Assembly (NCBI RefSeq): GCF_003254395.2
Contig: NC_037647.1
Span: forward strand, 159,001 to 223,000
Source of the DNA: Apis mellifera
Taxonomy: Eukaryota; Arthropoda; Insecta; Hymenoptera; Apidae
Direction of reading: 5' to 3'
DNA: 64,000 bases
This document shows positions 1-12,760 of the stretch, in pieces (positions within the stretch are counted from its first letter, which is position 1; the number at the start of each line of letters is the position of its first letter). The notes beneath the pieces are model-generated. The model worked only from the letters and a program-made list of their open reading frames with translations. It did not search any database and was not told where the DNA came from. The translations under genes and the position numbers were made by a program.

Positions 1-1480
1 AAAAAATTGACATTAATCCAATCTTAAAATTTTTTGAAAAATTATTAATTCATACATTAGAATCATTAAAAACATCAATTCAATTTTCAAAAAAGAAATT
101 TGAATAACAAAAATCAAAACCAAATATTATTCAACAACATTCCTGAATGTCTTCTCGATTTCGATAAAAAAAAAAAATATTTCTCTATTATTCAAAATAT
201 AAAAACTATTACTATTATCTTATATATATTTTTTAAAATCGTATCTAATAAATAAACTATTTTAAGACTATTTAACAGATTTTATAAACAGAAGATTTAA
301 CAGACTGTTTCTAGACCATATAATTAATAACATATTTAATCTGATTTCCATAGGATAACATAATATCACTGTTTATTCTATACATGTCGGATTTTCCAAA
401 AAAGAATAACATTATAATTGCTATCTTCGCATAGTTATATTAACTATATTATTATAAAATCAGATCTAAATTTAAATGAAATTTCCAAAAAATTGCAAAA
501 ATATCTTAACAAAATCGAAACTTCATTAAAGAAATGAAAGTTTAAAATTAATATTATAAAACCTATATATGCACATTAAGAAAATTGATATCTAGCTATA
601 AGTATAAAAAATAAAACATTCAACAAAAAAATATTTTAGTATATACTTAAAAAAATATATGAAATATATTATATATAAAGTATATATAGTCAAAAAAAAG
701 AATAGCAAAATATAGAGATTTATAGTGGCTAATTAATTAAAAATTATTAATTAACAAATTATTAATAAACAAGATAATATAAAATTAATTTGGTACCATT
801 TTTGTAATTAGTTTCTAATTCCAACATTAAAATACTGGAAAGATTACAAAACAAAAAATTCAGAACTATTATGAAAAATGATACATTATGATACTGATTG
901 ATACATTATAAATTATCAAACAAGGAAATCGGCATTTCTATCAATAAAAAAAAAATTGCCTATTGATAAAAGATATCAATTATGATTATAAGCTCATTTT
1001 AAGATTCGCACTAAACTTCTTGGACACTTCTGAAGAATAAGAAAAATTAAGAAGACATTTTCTTTAATTTCTAGATTTAACAATCAAAATTAGTTAAATA
1101 ACATTCTGATATATCATATATGTTCTCATTTATAAAATCATCAGATTGTATAAAATATTATTTTTGATACATTATTTTTATATTTATGCAATTAATTAAA
1201 AAATAAAAATTATTGATATTGATTGATAAAAAAATTTTTGATTTTGAGTATTTTTATCATTTATATTCTATATTCTGTTTTCAATCAATTATTAAATTCA
1301 TATATTGCTGAATTTTGTTTTTGTTTCATTTTCTTTCTTTTTTTAAAAACTGATTCTTTATCTTATTTTTTTCATGTTTTGTATTAATGTGCGAAATATG
1401 GAGCAAATATTAAAAAAATCGTGAAAATATACGAGAAAAACCGATAACTCGAATTTATATTAAGATGTATAATAAATTTC
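1..1480. other. A+T-rich intergenic DNA, no gene seen
   Basis: Very A-rich on the plus strand up to about 1.1 kb, then T-rich. Only short interrupted frames are present. I see no gene, RNA gene or recognisable repeat here before the mariner remnant. Confidence 0.6.
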
Positions 1481-1484
1481 TTTC

Positions 1485-2620
1485 TTTGTTTGATGGGAAA
1501 TTAATATGATTTTTGTTGTTTAAGATTGATTTATGTGTTACATATGAACTGTTCTGCTCTATCATTTTTTTCCATCTCTTAAAATGTTTATTATTATGTT
1601 TATTTTTATTATTTTCCCTTTCCAAAATTGTTGGGATTTATTTACAAAATATTTCTCGAGATGCGTTTTTATTTCGCTTACGGATTGGAACCGTTTATCA
1701 TGAAGAAAATTTTTTAAAATGATAGAAACAAATAATAGTCGGATAAAGTAAGATTTGGCGAGTACGGAGGACGCGTTAGAATGTCCCAATCAAATCGCAA
1801 CAGCCTTTTTCTTACAGCCAATACAACATACGATTTTGTCGTGATGAAAAATAACACCTTGGTTCGCCAATTCTGGCCGTTTTTCTACTATGGCGACTTT
1901 CAATTTATTGAACTGATTGCAATATTTTGTAGAATTGATGGTTTTTTTTCTGAGAAAGGAACTTATAGTAGATTACATACATTTTTCCAAATGGACTTTC
2001 TCTCCAAAAGAACTTTCCTCGGATGAAGTTCATGCTTCATGATAGTTGAAAGTCTATTGTTCTTAGATCAAGTGTGTTTTCAATGCACATTTTGATTTTG
2101 AAAATCCAAGTTTCATCTGCAATGACAAACCTTTTTCATATCTTTGGAGAAAAATCGCATATAAAGACGTAATTCATAAAGCTGATTTCTGTAAATTGTG
2201 TAATCTTCTTCAAACTTTTCATCGATTGACATATCCTGATCAGGTGATTAAATATTGTTGTCTTGGAAATATTAGTAGCATCCACTATCTTGCACATATT
2301 ATATTGCGGATTTTCGGCGAGTATGATTTTAATAAGATACGTATTCATCGCTGCTGAGCGGATGCGCCCTTATCTTTCAAATCAAAATTGCCAGCTCTAA
2401 ATCTTTTAAACCAAATGCAGATTATCGTACTAGTTGTAGCATTCCCGTAAATAGTATAAATTTCATCTGTAATATCATTTGTATTATCACCTAATTTGCC
2501 GCAAATGCTTCCTTTGGCTATCCATATTGAACCGGTATAAAAAAAAATTTTATAAGAGATTATGTTACCAACGAAACATACTTTAAAAGAGCTGGGATTT
2601 TCTGAAACCGATGTCATAAA
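1485..2620 (-). mobile_element. Degraded mariner (Tc1/mariner) transposon
   Basis: Reading the minus strand from 2617 to about 1485 gives a broken mariner transposase. An N-terminal piece ends in WFKRFRAGNFDLKDK (2380-2430), the helix-turn-helix domain that in intact elements is followed by PRSGRP. Next comes LAENPQY..IVDATNISKTTI (2240-2330). The catalytic part follows as GVIFHHDK (1815-1860; intact HHDNARPH) and PPYSPNLTLSD (1755-1785; intact YSPDLAPSD). The C-terminal tail reads FVNKSQQFWK and LRDGKK (1560-1660). Several frameshifts and stops separate the pieces, so it cannot make transposase. The second and third aspartates of the mariner DD34D triad are still readable. Ends are approximate because I could not identify terminal inverted repeats. 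The wording resembles the mellifera subfamily known from honey bees; that assignment is inference. Confidence 0.88.
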
Positions 2621-2947
2621 TGGCTAATAGATAAACCTGCATGTTCATATAAAAGCCAGTTAAATTTATTCGTAGCGTGCGAAAGAAATTTATGGGATAC
2701 CTTAATAGATCTTTTTCTTGCATAGATTTAATTAAATTCGCACCAACTAATGAATTGTATATCATATTTTCTGTTGATTATGATTAAAAGCAAAGAGATG
2801 TATTTTTTATTTTTTTTCTTTTTATTTTTGAAAAATATGATTATAAATTTTGAATCTATTCAAACATATCTATATCTATCTATATAGAATTTACTTATAA
2901 TCGCTACGAAATTTTTTTATATTCTATTTTCTTATCTTAATAATATA

Positions 2948-2951
<4 letters not shown>

Positions 2952-2988
<37 letters not shown>
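2952..2988. repeat. (TA)n microsatellite
   Basis: Uninterrupted alternating T-A of about 37 bp inside T-rich DNA. Confidence 0.9.
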
Positions 2989-2991
<3 letters not shown>

Positions 2992-5029
2992 TAATATATA
3001 GAATTCTTCTTATCTTAATAATTCAGTTCTTCTTTCTTTTGTTCATTGCATTCAAATAAATCTAAAAAAAATAAAATTTTTCCGTATAATAGAATTATTA
3101 TCATTATGTATCAATCAAAATAGAATATAATAATTTTCATTGTTCTTAAATTCATTTGTTTTTATTTTTTAAAATTTGTAAAATTTTTTATTAAAACTTC
3201 ATTTACAATAATAAACTTAAATCATTTTCATTGATTGATAAAAATTATTTATATTTTTCAGTTTCAAATATTTTATTTTATAATTTTTATAAACTTTATA
3301 AACTTTTATAAACTTTTATTTTTATTTATTTGTAAAAATTTCTTTAAAGACCTTTAAGATTATATATAAGATATTATATAACAGATAAATGGCATATTCG
3401 CATTTATATATATTAATTGACAAATATAGAATAGTATAATAATTAATCTTTCGATCTAAAGTTATTGTTAAAAATAATGTTTTTTCAGTTTTATCCTTTT
3501 CTATTTTTTGTTTTATTCTTCGAAGAAATCTTCTTTCAATGAATCTTTGAAATAATTCATGAAAATTTTTTAATATACTTTTTTAGTTTCTTTCTTATTG
3601 TTGAATTATTCTCGATGCAAAAATATCAAAGAATTAAATACATTTTTTTTTTCTTTCGTCAAATTATATTATTATCAAATCATAACATATATCATGTAAT
3701 TTTTCTTCTCCATTATTTGTACGATTATTTAAAAAATATTATTCAAAAATATTTTTTCGTTTATTTGCTTATTCAAAGAGAACTCAATATCAAATTTGCA
3801 ATGAACTTTTTATCATAAAACATTCCTATAATTTTCACAATGCAAAAAAACATTACAACAAAATATAATGATATTCTTCCATAATGAAAAATATCTTCTT
3901 GAGATCGCAATTTTTTTAGATTTGAGCAATTGTTTATTTTAAAATTAATATTCTAATTATTGCATATCGATTGTCAACATATAATACATAATAAAAATAT
4001 ATAATAAAATATAATTTAATATATAATAAAAAATTTTTGCTCAAACAGTTGTTGTATATAATATAATAAAAGAATATATATTATTTATTAAATTATTTTT
4101 TAGAACTTTATCACCACATCGAGAATAAATCTATTTATAGTAAATTGAGTTATTCTCAATACAAAAGAATATCTTATTGTCTCCCAAATTTGAAAATAAT
4201 TTTACATTTCATATTTTATTGATTACGAAGATGTATTCAAAATTTCCAAGATGTATTAGAAAATCCAATAATTAATATCTATAATAAAATCTATATATAA
4301 AAATATGTGATAATAATTTTTATTATTTGAATATCTCCATTATTTTTAAAGATATGATATATTTATATATATATATACAATTATGTTTTTCTATTTTATT
4401 CCGATTATATATAAATTTTAAGTTGTTTTGGATTTGTAATTACTCGAATTACTTAGCATTTCTTTTATTTGTTTTTAATTTATTTTATGTGTATATTTAT
4501 GCGGTAATCGAAATGCAGTTTTATATTCTAACTATAAAAAAAAACTATATTTAATTTTAATGAATTTTATTTTTAATTTAATAGAATTTTATATTTTATT
4601 ATCATCGTATATCTTAATTTATCACTTTATAAAAAAATATATTATTAAATTTTTCACATAATGTTATTAAATTTTTCATTCTAATAGAATTTTTCTTCTT
4701 TGTTTAAATGATGCACCAAATGTTCTCTCTTAAGATCTCTATTCCTTTTTTTTAACGATTATATAGCATGAATTGATGAGATTTTCGGAATTTTAGAGGT
4801 ATATATATTATTATATAATTTATTAATTTTTAATATAAAATCATGTCTATTTCAATACTTATCAATATTTGTGAATTTATCATCTCGACAATCTGTATTT
4901 CTTATTTTTTAATCTAGAAATTTCTTTTATTATGTTTATCTTGTAAAATCTTGATTTCGTCATATGCATTATTATACATATATATAATATTTTCCGTTCG
5001 ATTTTGGTCCATATTAATTTATTCATAAT

Positions 5030-5240
5030 TTTGATCTTATTATTGTCTTTTATTTCTCTATTATTATTTCGCATAAGAATTCAAGAATTTCTTTTTCGCA
5101 CGTACGTTTTTTTTACAATAACTGCAAATTATTGTTACGTTATCTTCCTTCTTTCTATAGAGAGCCTACTTTTAGAAGTAATTTGAATTTTATACGAAAA
5201 GACTAAAATTTAATATTTAATCTTGTATAATAATAACAAT
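5030..5240. repeat. Diverged interspersed repeat, copy 1
   Basis: Shares ordered blocks with 5450-5640 and 8575-8850: a T/C-rich stretch, a 'cacgt..tt' block, 'ttatc', then 'agaGAGCCTAc' near 5160 matching 'agaAAGCCTAa' near 8770. Similarity is only moderate, so boundaries are approximate. Confidence 0.4.
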
Positions 5241-5449
5241 ATGTCATTTTTCACACCGTTTTATGATTATTCACAAAATGCAATAAATTTACTCTGGTTA
5301 TTAAAATTATCAAAATTTCGTAATGTAATATTTCGATTTCAAGCTTAATGTATATTTTTTTTTAAGATTAATCCTATTATCATTTTATGCGAAGTACTAT
5401 ATTTTCTACTAGATTTGATGATTGTTTTTCTTTTAATCTTATATTAAAT

Positions 5450-5626
5450 ATTAAATTTTTTTATTGCTCAAAATTTCTCAACAATAAAAAAATTCAGTTT
5501 CTTTTAATATTTTTATTTTTTTTCTCTTACATTTTTCATTCATGTTCTTTATTTTCATTGAAATTTCACTCAATTTTGTTTTAATAACTCATCGCTTTAT
5601 TTGTTCATATATATCTATCTCTTACT

Positions 5627-5640
<14 letters not shown>
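5450..5640. repeat. Diverged interspersed repeat, copy 2
   Basis: Aligns by eye over about 180 bp with 8575-8760. Shared blocks include 'ttca.tttctttt', 'tttctctta', 'attca.gttcttta', 'ataa.t.atcg' and 'tttatttgtt.atat'. Identity looks to be about 70 percent. Confidence 0.5.

Positions 5641-5659
<19 letters not shown>
5628..5659. repeat. (TA)n microsatellite
   Basis: About 32 bp of perfect TA alternation directly following repeat copy 2. Confidence 0.9.
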
Positions 5660-5661
<2 letters not shown>

Positions 5662-8574
5662 CATATATAGTGAACAGAATATCTAAATTATTCTTAACAT
5701 TCTTTTTTAACTTTATATTTCGTTGTTTGTTTTTCAATTAATTTAATTTCTAATTACAATTTTTAAATTAATTTTATTCAATGGTTAATATATCAATTAG
5801 TTAACTTGTTATTGGACAGTACTCAATCTTTAATTTTCTTTTTTTACATTTTTTGCATACGAAATGGAATATTTTACGTCTATTTATTACGTTTTTTAAC
5901 TGTTTATTATATATATAGCTTTCTTTATTATATATATAGTGTTTTAGTTATTTATTATAATATAAAGTTTAATCTATAATTATAATATATAATTATATTA
6001 TAATATAATTATAATATATAGTTAATTTTTATATATATAATTAATATTTAAATCGATGATTTTAGATTTTTTTAACGCAATCAATAGTTGCTATCAATTC
6101 AATATTGATAATCAAATATTATTTTTTTGACTATCCCAACTCATAGATTCTCCAACATGATATATTACAAGAAATAATATTTTTTCTGGTTTCATTATCT
6201 GTAAAATCCACATTGTTAAAATAAATCAATTCTTTCTTTTGTTTTTATAATCGTTTTATACCTAAATTAAGTTAATTTTCAGATCAGAGTATAGTCTTTC
6301 CTTTACATTTATTATATTATTTTAGACGTTATTATTTATAACATGCAATTTTGAATTTTTTCTTGTTTTTTTTTTTCATATCTTTCAACTATCTCAAAAT
6401 ATATTTCTTCTTTTAGATTCCCATCATGGAGAAAAGTGGTTTTATTTTATTGTGTGCATTTTTTATAGCGAATATAATTATTATTTTTAAAACTCTATAT
6501 ATTTACTATAGAACTATAATATAAACTATATATATTTATATATATATATATATTTGTGCGCAGAACTTTTTTCTGTTCCATAATCTGTATGCATTTGGAA
6601 CATAATCAATAAATGTAAATTTTTTTATTTTTGGAATTTAGTTTTTCTTACTGTCCTATTTCTTTTATATATATTTCACATCCGAATATCTATATTCTTG
6701 TATTTTGCATTATATATATAATTTTCCATTTAATTTTTTATATAATTTGATAACACAAATTATATTCGTTAGATAAACAACATAAGGTTTGTCCTGAAAT
6801 TTATTTTGTTTTTAAATAAAAATCAAATAGCAAAATCTTTATCTTCTCTCTCAATATTCTGTTCATCCCTTTCACTTTTTGATTCAATTGCAAAATATAT
6901 TATATCTTTGTCCAGATAAATATTATTTCATTAATATATTTTTTTTTCATTGTCATATGTTATTTTGAACACTTATTTGCACCAATAATTTTCTACTCTT
7001 TATACAAATTCTGCTAATAAATTTTACTTCTTTCTTCAACTATATTTTTATAATTTAGTTTCAATATAAATGCTGCCTGAGATTTATTTAACCTTTTGAT
7101 ATGTTTAACAGATTATTTAATATTTTTCTAATTGTTTTATTTAATTAAATTTTAGAATATCCATAAAATTCATAAATTTTTTTTGGCAATATATTCTAAT
7201 TTTCAAATAATTCTGTTATTCAATTTCTATTTACTTATGATTTGTTATATTTTTCTATATATTTAATTCTATATGTTTTTTTTATATATAGTTTTTTATA
7301 TTTTTTTATATGTTAAATTTTTTAATGTCAATTTTGTTCTATATAATTTTTCAAGTTTCAATATTTAACCTACGTTGTTTATTCCTTTTTGTTTTTTAAA
7401 TAACATTTTTTCTTCATCTTGTAATTTCATTGAGAGACATTATGGAATGACCAATATTATATATTTCTCAAAATACATTTTTTATATTCCAGATTACTCA
7501 TAACTTCCGTTTTCATCAGTTCATTCTTTTTGGCTATTACAATAGATTCTTTTTTTCATAAGAAGATTTAGACTTAAAGAAGATTTTATTTATTTGTCAT
7601 GTTTGATATCATTTTCAATTCGACTATCCATTTATTTATTTTGTTTATTTTTGATATCAATATATTATTATTTTGATATATTATTTCCTTCTCTTTTTCT
7701 ATTTTATTTTTATCTATACGTTTTTAAAGTAATAATTTTTTTCATTGTGATTATATTTTTACTATATGATGTAATTTATTTTTTGTTAATACGATGCTGC
7801 ATAATATCCTGTTTTATTAAATATATTTAAAGCAGTTATTTTATGTTTTTCATTAATATTTTTATTTTTTTAATATTTTAATATTTTAGTATATGTTCTA
7901 TTGGCTTACTCAGATAAATTATTTGTTTTTATTTTTTTTTTTTTAAGCAATTGCGTATATAATATAATATGCTTCTTTTCAGTCAATCTAACTTTCTCAA
8001 CAATTTGAATGTTAGATTTTGGTGTTGAATGTTAGATTTCTCACATTTGTGGAATCCTAAACTCTTCTAAAATACTTAAACTCGCCTAGTAAATTTGCTA
8101 ATATTTTTGTATTATATTATTTATAAATAAATAGACGATGTGATGATATATTAAATATATTATATTACTATATATAATATATATATAATATATCTAATAT
8201 ATCTATTTATCTAATAAATTAACAAATCATATTTTTTATGGCTAAAAGATTCATGCAATAAAATATACTTTTGTTGTTCATTATCTCTTATTCGAACATC
8301 GAGCATAATTTTCCACATTTGACTAATTCTCATTCGATTTGCATTTCATTAAATATATTAAGATATTTTTTTTTTAACAATCATTGATTATGATTTTTTA
8401 AATATTAAATTTTTAATTATTCTAGTTTTCTTCGTGTCTGTTTCTCTCTTCGATTAATATATCAAAAATTCGCTTCCTGCTTTTTCAATTTTTTTGTTAT
8501 AGAATTTATTATTTTGGATTTTTCATAATTTATATTTTTCTATTTTATTATTTCAGCCCATAACGTGAATTTCT

Positions 8575-8850
8575 CTATTGCTTACAGGTACTTAAGAATC
8601 AAAAAAATGAAAATTTAACAATCAAATTCAATTTCTTTTCATACTTTTATTCTTTTCTCTTATTTTTCTAATTCACGTTCTTTATATTATTTTCATCCTA
8701 TATAATAATAAGTTATCGTTCGTTTTATTTGTTTATATCATATTGCTCTCGTTCTCACACAATCAATAGAAAGCCTAAATTAGTTTTAAAACACTAAAAA
8801 TTCAATGCTTGTTTATTGTTAACCGAACCGATTAATATTTTGTGTTTCAT
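8575..8850. repeat. Diverged interspersed repeat, copy 3
   Basis: Third copy of the family at 5030-5240 and 5450-5640. It contains both the block shared with copy 2 (8620-8760) and the 'AAGCCTA' block shared with copy 1 (about 8770), suggesting a longer ancestral unit. Confidence 0.45.
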
Positions 8851-10439
8851 GTTTTATCCTTAATCATAACAATTTTTCTAATTTCGATGCGTAAGATTGA
8901 AAATTTTTTCTCTTTCTCTTTGATGGTAAAAATTAAATTCCATTTGAACAATCATTGATTTTTGTTCATCGAAAACGATTTAATAATTTTTAATATATAA
9001 AAATTTTCAATATTTCTACAATTGGATTCTATTATGGTTTTAACTTTTAATTTTAATTTAAGAATAGGTATATTGATTCTGCCTTATGAATGAACGAATC
9101 ATTAACGAAGCTCTGCCATTTTATTGATTAAAGTCGCATTTTTAATAGTATAAACTCATCAATTTTAATCGCATTTTTCTCTTTATTTTTCCTTACAGGA
9201 TATATATATAAAATTAATTTATCACAATTTTTTCACTACGCAGTGTATCATAATAAAAAAAAAAGTATTTGATTATCTAATTTCACGATATTAAAAAAAT
9301 TAAATTTAAATAAATATGAAAAATATATTTTAAAAGTCTAGAAATTAATTTATATTTAGATAAAAAATAATAATGCGTGTCTTTACTCTCTCTTAACGTG
9401 TAAGATTTTAATTACAACAGTTTCAATAAAAATTTTTTTTATTTTTTTTTGTTATTTACAATAATAATGTCGCATATATTTCGCCGCTTAAAAAATTTTT
9501 TTTTTATAGTCTACGATTCTCAAATTACGATCAACTATCCAAATACTTTTTCTTCAACGTTATTGCTGAATTTTTCGGATTTAATTTCTCACGTACTCAA
9601 TCCAATATTTTACTAAAAATCTAATAATGGCTTCTTTGATTATTGGCAGAATTAGTATATAGCTCCTCGAAATTTGCAGTAACTTCTTTTGTTACTTTGA
9701 TAGTAAACAATAGCTTATTTTTTTAAAACTTTTTAATTTAAAAATATTAGTCAATAATTCTAATTTTTTATATACTTTTTTGCGAAATCTATGTGATGTC
9801 ATCAATTGTCCTTGTTCAAATTTATTATAAATTCTATGTGATATTATTTATCTAATTAAATCTAATTTAATCTAATTTAATTTAAAAATCTCATATATAT
9901 CAATAATTTCTACAGTAATATTTATTGTTTTTATTAATTATTTAATTATTGAAATAATAAGTTAGAGAATATATGATAGTTCGATTAAAAGCTTATAGCT
10001 CAAAGATAGCAATTGTGATTATATTCATAAATTTAAAGTTTTTAAGATATTAAAAAAAATTGTTATTATTAGATTTTACTTAATATTAAATATATAACAT
10101 CTATAATATATATCAACTTATATATCAATGCGATTATCATTTATTAATTGTTTATATAAACACATTATGGTAATTAACATTCACAGTATAATGGATGAAT
10201 TAATATCATTATATCTAATATCTCCTTCATATTCCTAAAATACAAAAATAAAAATATCTTTAAGAAATCAAAATTATAATAACCGAATCAACCTTATACC
10301 TTAGTTATAAATACGAGGATGGTTTAAAAAGTTTTATTTAAATAAAAAATAAAAAATAAAAAATATATTTTTATAAAATAATAATAAAACGAAACTTTTA
10401 TTTTTTATTTTTTAAATTTTCTTTATTTTTAATATTTTT

Positions 10440-11420
10440 TCACGTTTTTTAAATTTTTACAATTCAATGGTTTAATAAATATATCAGCATTTTGTTCGTG
10501 CTTTGTTAATGCAGCTTCATGATTCTTTCTTTGAATTTTTCTACCAAGAAATGATATCTAATATCTATATGTATATCTAACATGTCTAATATTTATATTT
10601 AATATCTATAATATATGAACGTTGATTAATTATGTCATTCTTAATTATCTGAATTGTACTCTGATTAATATATAAAAATAGTGAAAATCAGTATTATATT
10701 TATGTCGCACAAGATATTTATTCTTTTAATTTTTATGATCTAACAATTTTCTGGAATTTGTTTTCTATATTCTGGACACAATTGGTTTCATAATACATTT
10801 ATTTATTCACCTGCTCCATAAGATTCAGAATTTTTTAGATTTATGTTTATTTTAAATTTCTTATCCAATTTTTTCATTAAATCCATTATTTCAATTTTTT
10901 TTTTTATTAGATTATCATCTACATATAATATCAATGTCAGTGTCTTTTCTTATTCATGAAACATATGGTTTCGAATTCAAAGATTTGAATTTCTTTTTCT
11001 TTAAGAATTGAAAATTGAAGATTCCATGCGAATAATGCTTATTTCAGATCATAGATAGATCTTTTTTAATTTATATTGATATCCTTTTCAAATTCAATAT
11101 TTATATATATATTTATATATATAAGTACATTTTTTTGTTTAGAATTCCATATAAGAAGAGAATTTTTATGTCAAAAGTGATTATTTATTTCTGTTTTTTG
11201 ATCGCTAATGCAATTATTGTTTTTCATATTTATCACCAGACAAAATATTTCAAATTAATTTTCCATATTTTAAATGAATTTTTGTTCGTAACTTTTGATT
11301 ATTAACTTTTTTATATTTTTCTTCATTTTTGACTTTTAATATCCATTTGAAACTCAATATTCTTGTTCTTATGGCCTTTCTTTTGTCCATTATTTCTGAA
11401 ATCTTATTACCTTCCAGAGA
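10440..11420 (-). mobile_element. Degraded Ty1/copia retrotransposon pol
   Basis: The minus strand reads, in copia order and with many stops and frameshifts: KAIRTRILSFKWILKVKNEE (about 11330-11390), the start of the copia reverse transcriptase (intact W.FKVK.NE); the catalytic box LILYVDDNLI (10905-10935, with YVDD itself at 10914-10925); an RNase H-end segment HIDIRYHF (10544-10572; intact KHIDIRYHF); and ADIFIKPL (10466-10489; intact ADIFTKPL), the normal C-terminus of copia pol. The order and spacing are collinear with a single old insertion carrying internal deletions. No LTR was identified. The element is dead. Confidence 0.85.
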
Positions 11421-12760
11421 TTTTTTTTCTTATCCATTGCTGCTTTCTATTTCCTACATTCTGATCATTCATAATCTGACTATATGTTAAATATGCGCTA
11501 TCATCATATCTAATTGGAATTCATTTTGCTCAAGTTGATTTTTTTCAATGTCTATATTCTTTGTTCTTAACTTTCTTCTTCTTTCTTGTTTCCTTTTCTA
11601 AAATCTATTTCTTCAAATCTCAATTATGATTTCATGTTGTTTTTTTCTTTTTGTTAATTTGTTTCTTATTCTTCGTCATTCTTATTCTTTTTTTGAGAAA
11701 CAAATTAATCCATTTCTTTTTGTTCTGTTCAGTCTCAATGTCTCTTGAATTGTATATGAACTTCATATTTTTCGCTACTATAATTTTCTGTTTTCACAAA
11801 TTTCATAATCTGTAACCATTTCTAATATAATTTACGAACACATGTTTTCCGCTTCTTAATTCTTAAACTCAAATTTCTTTGCATATATTTCAATTTCAAA
11901 TATTTAAAATGTTAATAAATTATTTTTTATATCCATTTTTCTGTCATCTCCTTACCGATTGTGGATGATTTATTCAACAAATAACTACATACATTATTTC
12001 GCTCCACATTTTATAATTTATTCTCGAGTTAAATTGCAGTGGTTTAGTTATTTTCATCAATATTCAATTAACTTTTTCAGTTTTTCTATTCCAATTGAAA
12101 TGTATAAATAAAATTCAATCAATTCTATATCTTCACTCGTGACATAGTTTTCAGTTTCAGTTTTTTATTTATATATTCCGTTATATCATATATATAAACT
12201 TTATTCTATTGTTCCAATATGCTTTTGCCTTTTATGTATTCAATCAATATATCCTATTTTAAACTTGTTATTCTCAACTGAAAAACTTTTATAGTGAATG
12301 TAATTATTTATGAATGTCGTGAAGTAATTCTTTCCATTCTATATATTTTTCAACCGGATATTCAACAAATATATATATTATTTCTAGATCTTTATTTTCA
12401 ACTTCGTATTTTTAAATTTTATTCTCGTTTATTTCGCTCTGAGACAAATTTCGCAATTGAAATTTTTTCAGACTTCTCTCAGAATGTTTTCGTCCATTTT
12501 GATTTCATTTGCCATCTTAATATTCTTTATTTGCATATATGTCTAGTTTTCTATATTATTCAATGGTATTATCTGTTATCCACATTTCGATGATATTTAT
12601 GATTAAGATATTTTATAATGATCATTATTACTTTTTTGATTCGCATATTTTTTATCTCTTAATTAGACATTCAATTCTATTTTTATTAATATAAAAGAGA
12701 ATATAATCTATAGAATAAAAGATATATATATAAGAAAAATTAATTTGCTTTCAAAATAAT
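11421..12760. other. T-rich DNA, possibly upstream part of the copia relic
   Basis: Gene-free. The minus strand is A-rich, as expected if the integrase and gag part of the same copia copy extends here. A weak candidate for the region between integrase and reverse transcriptase lies near 11780-11870 (KKRKTCVRK..., MVTDYEICENRKL). I could not anchor any catalytic integrase residue, so the extension is inference. Confidence 0.35.

Larger units (their letters stand above)
2625..10435. other. Long T-rich A+T-only DNA without genes
   Basis: Nearly 8 kb of T-rich plus strand. The only open frames are low-complexity Phe/Ile/Leu/Tyr runs created by base composition. It holds TA microsatellites and a few diverged internal repeats (listed separately). 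It may include further decayed minus-strand retroelements, since A-rich coding strands would look like this, but I recognised no protein motif in it. Confidence 0.6.

Noticed and set aside
7594..7830. 78-codon open frame rich in Phe/Ile/Leu/Tyr
   Set aside because: Composition follows the T-rich DNA; no motif, no splice context. Same reasoning applies to frames at 3615-3818, 4327-4554, 5004-5186, 5387-5584, 12294-12593, 13790-13996, 15865-16225 and 17261-17888.
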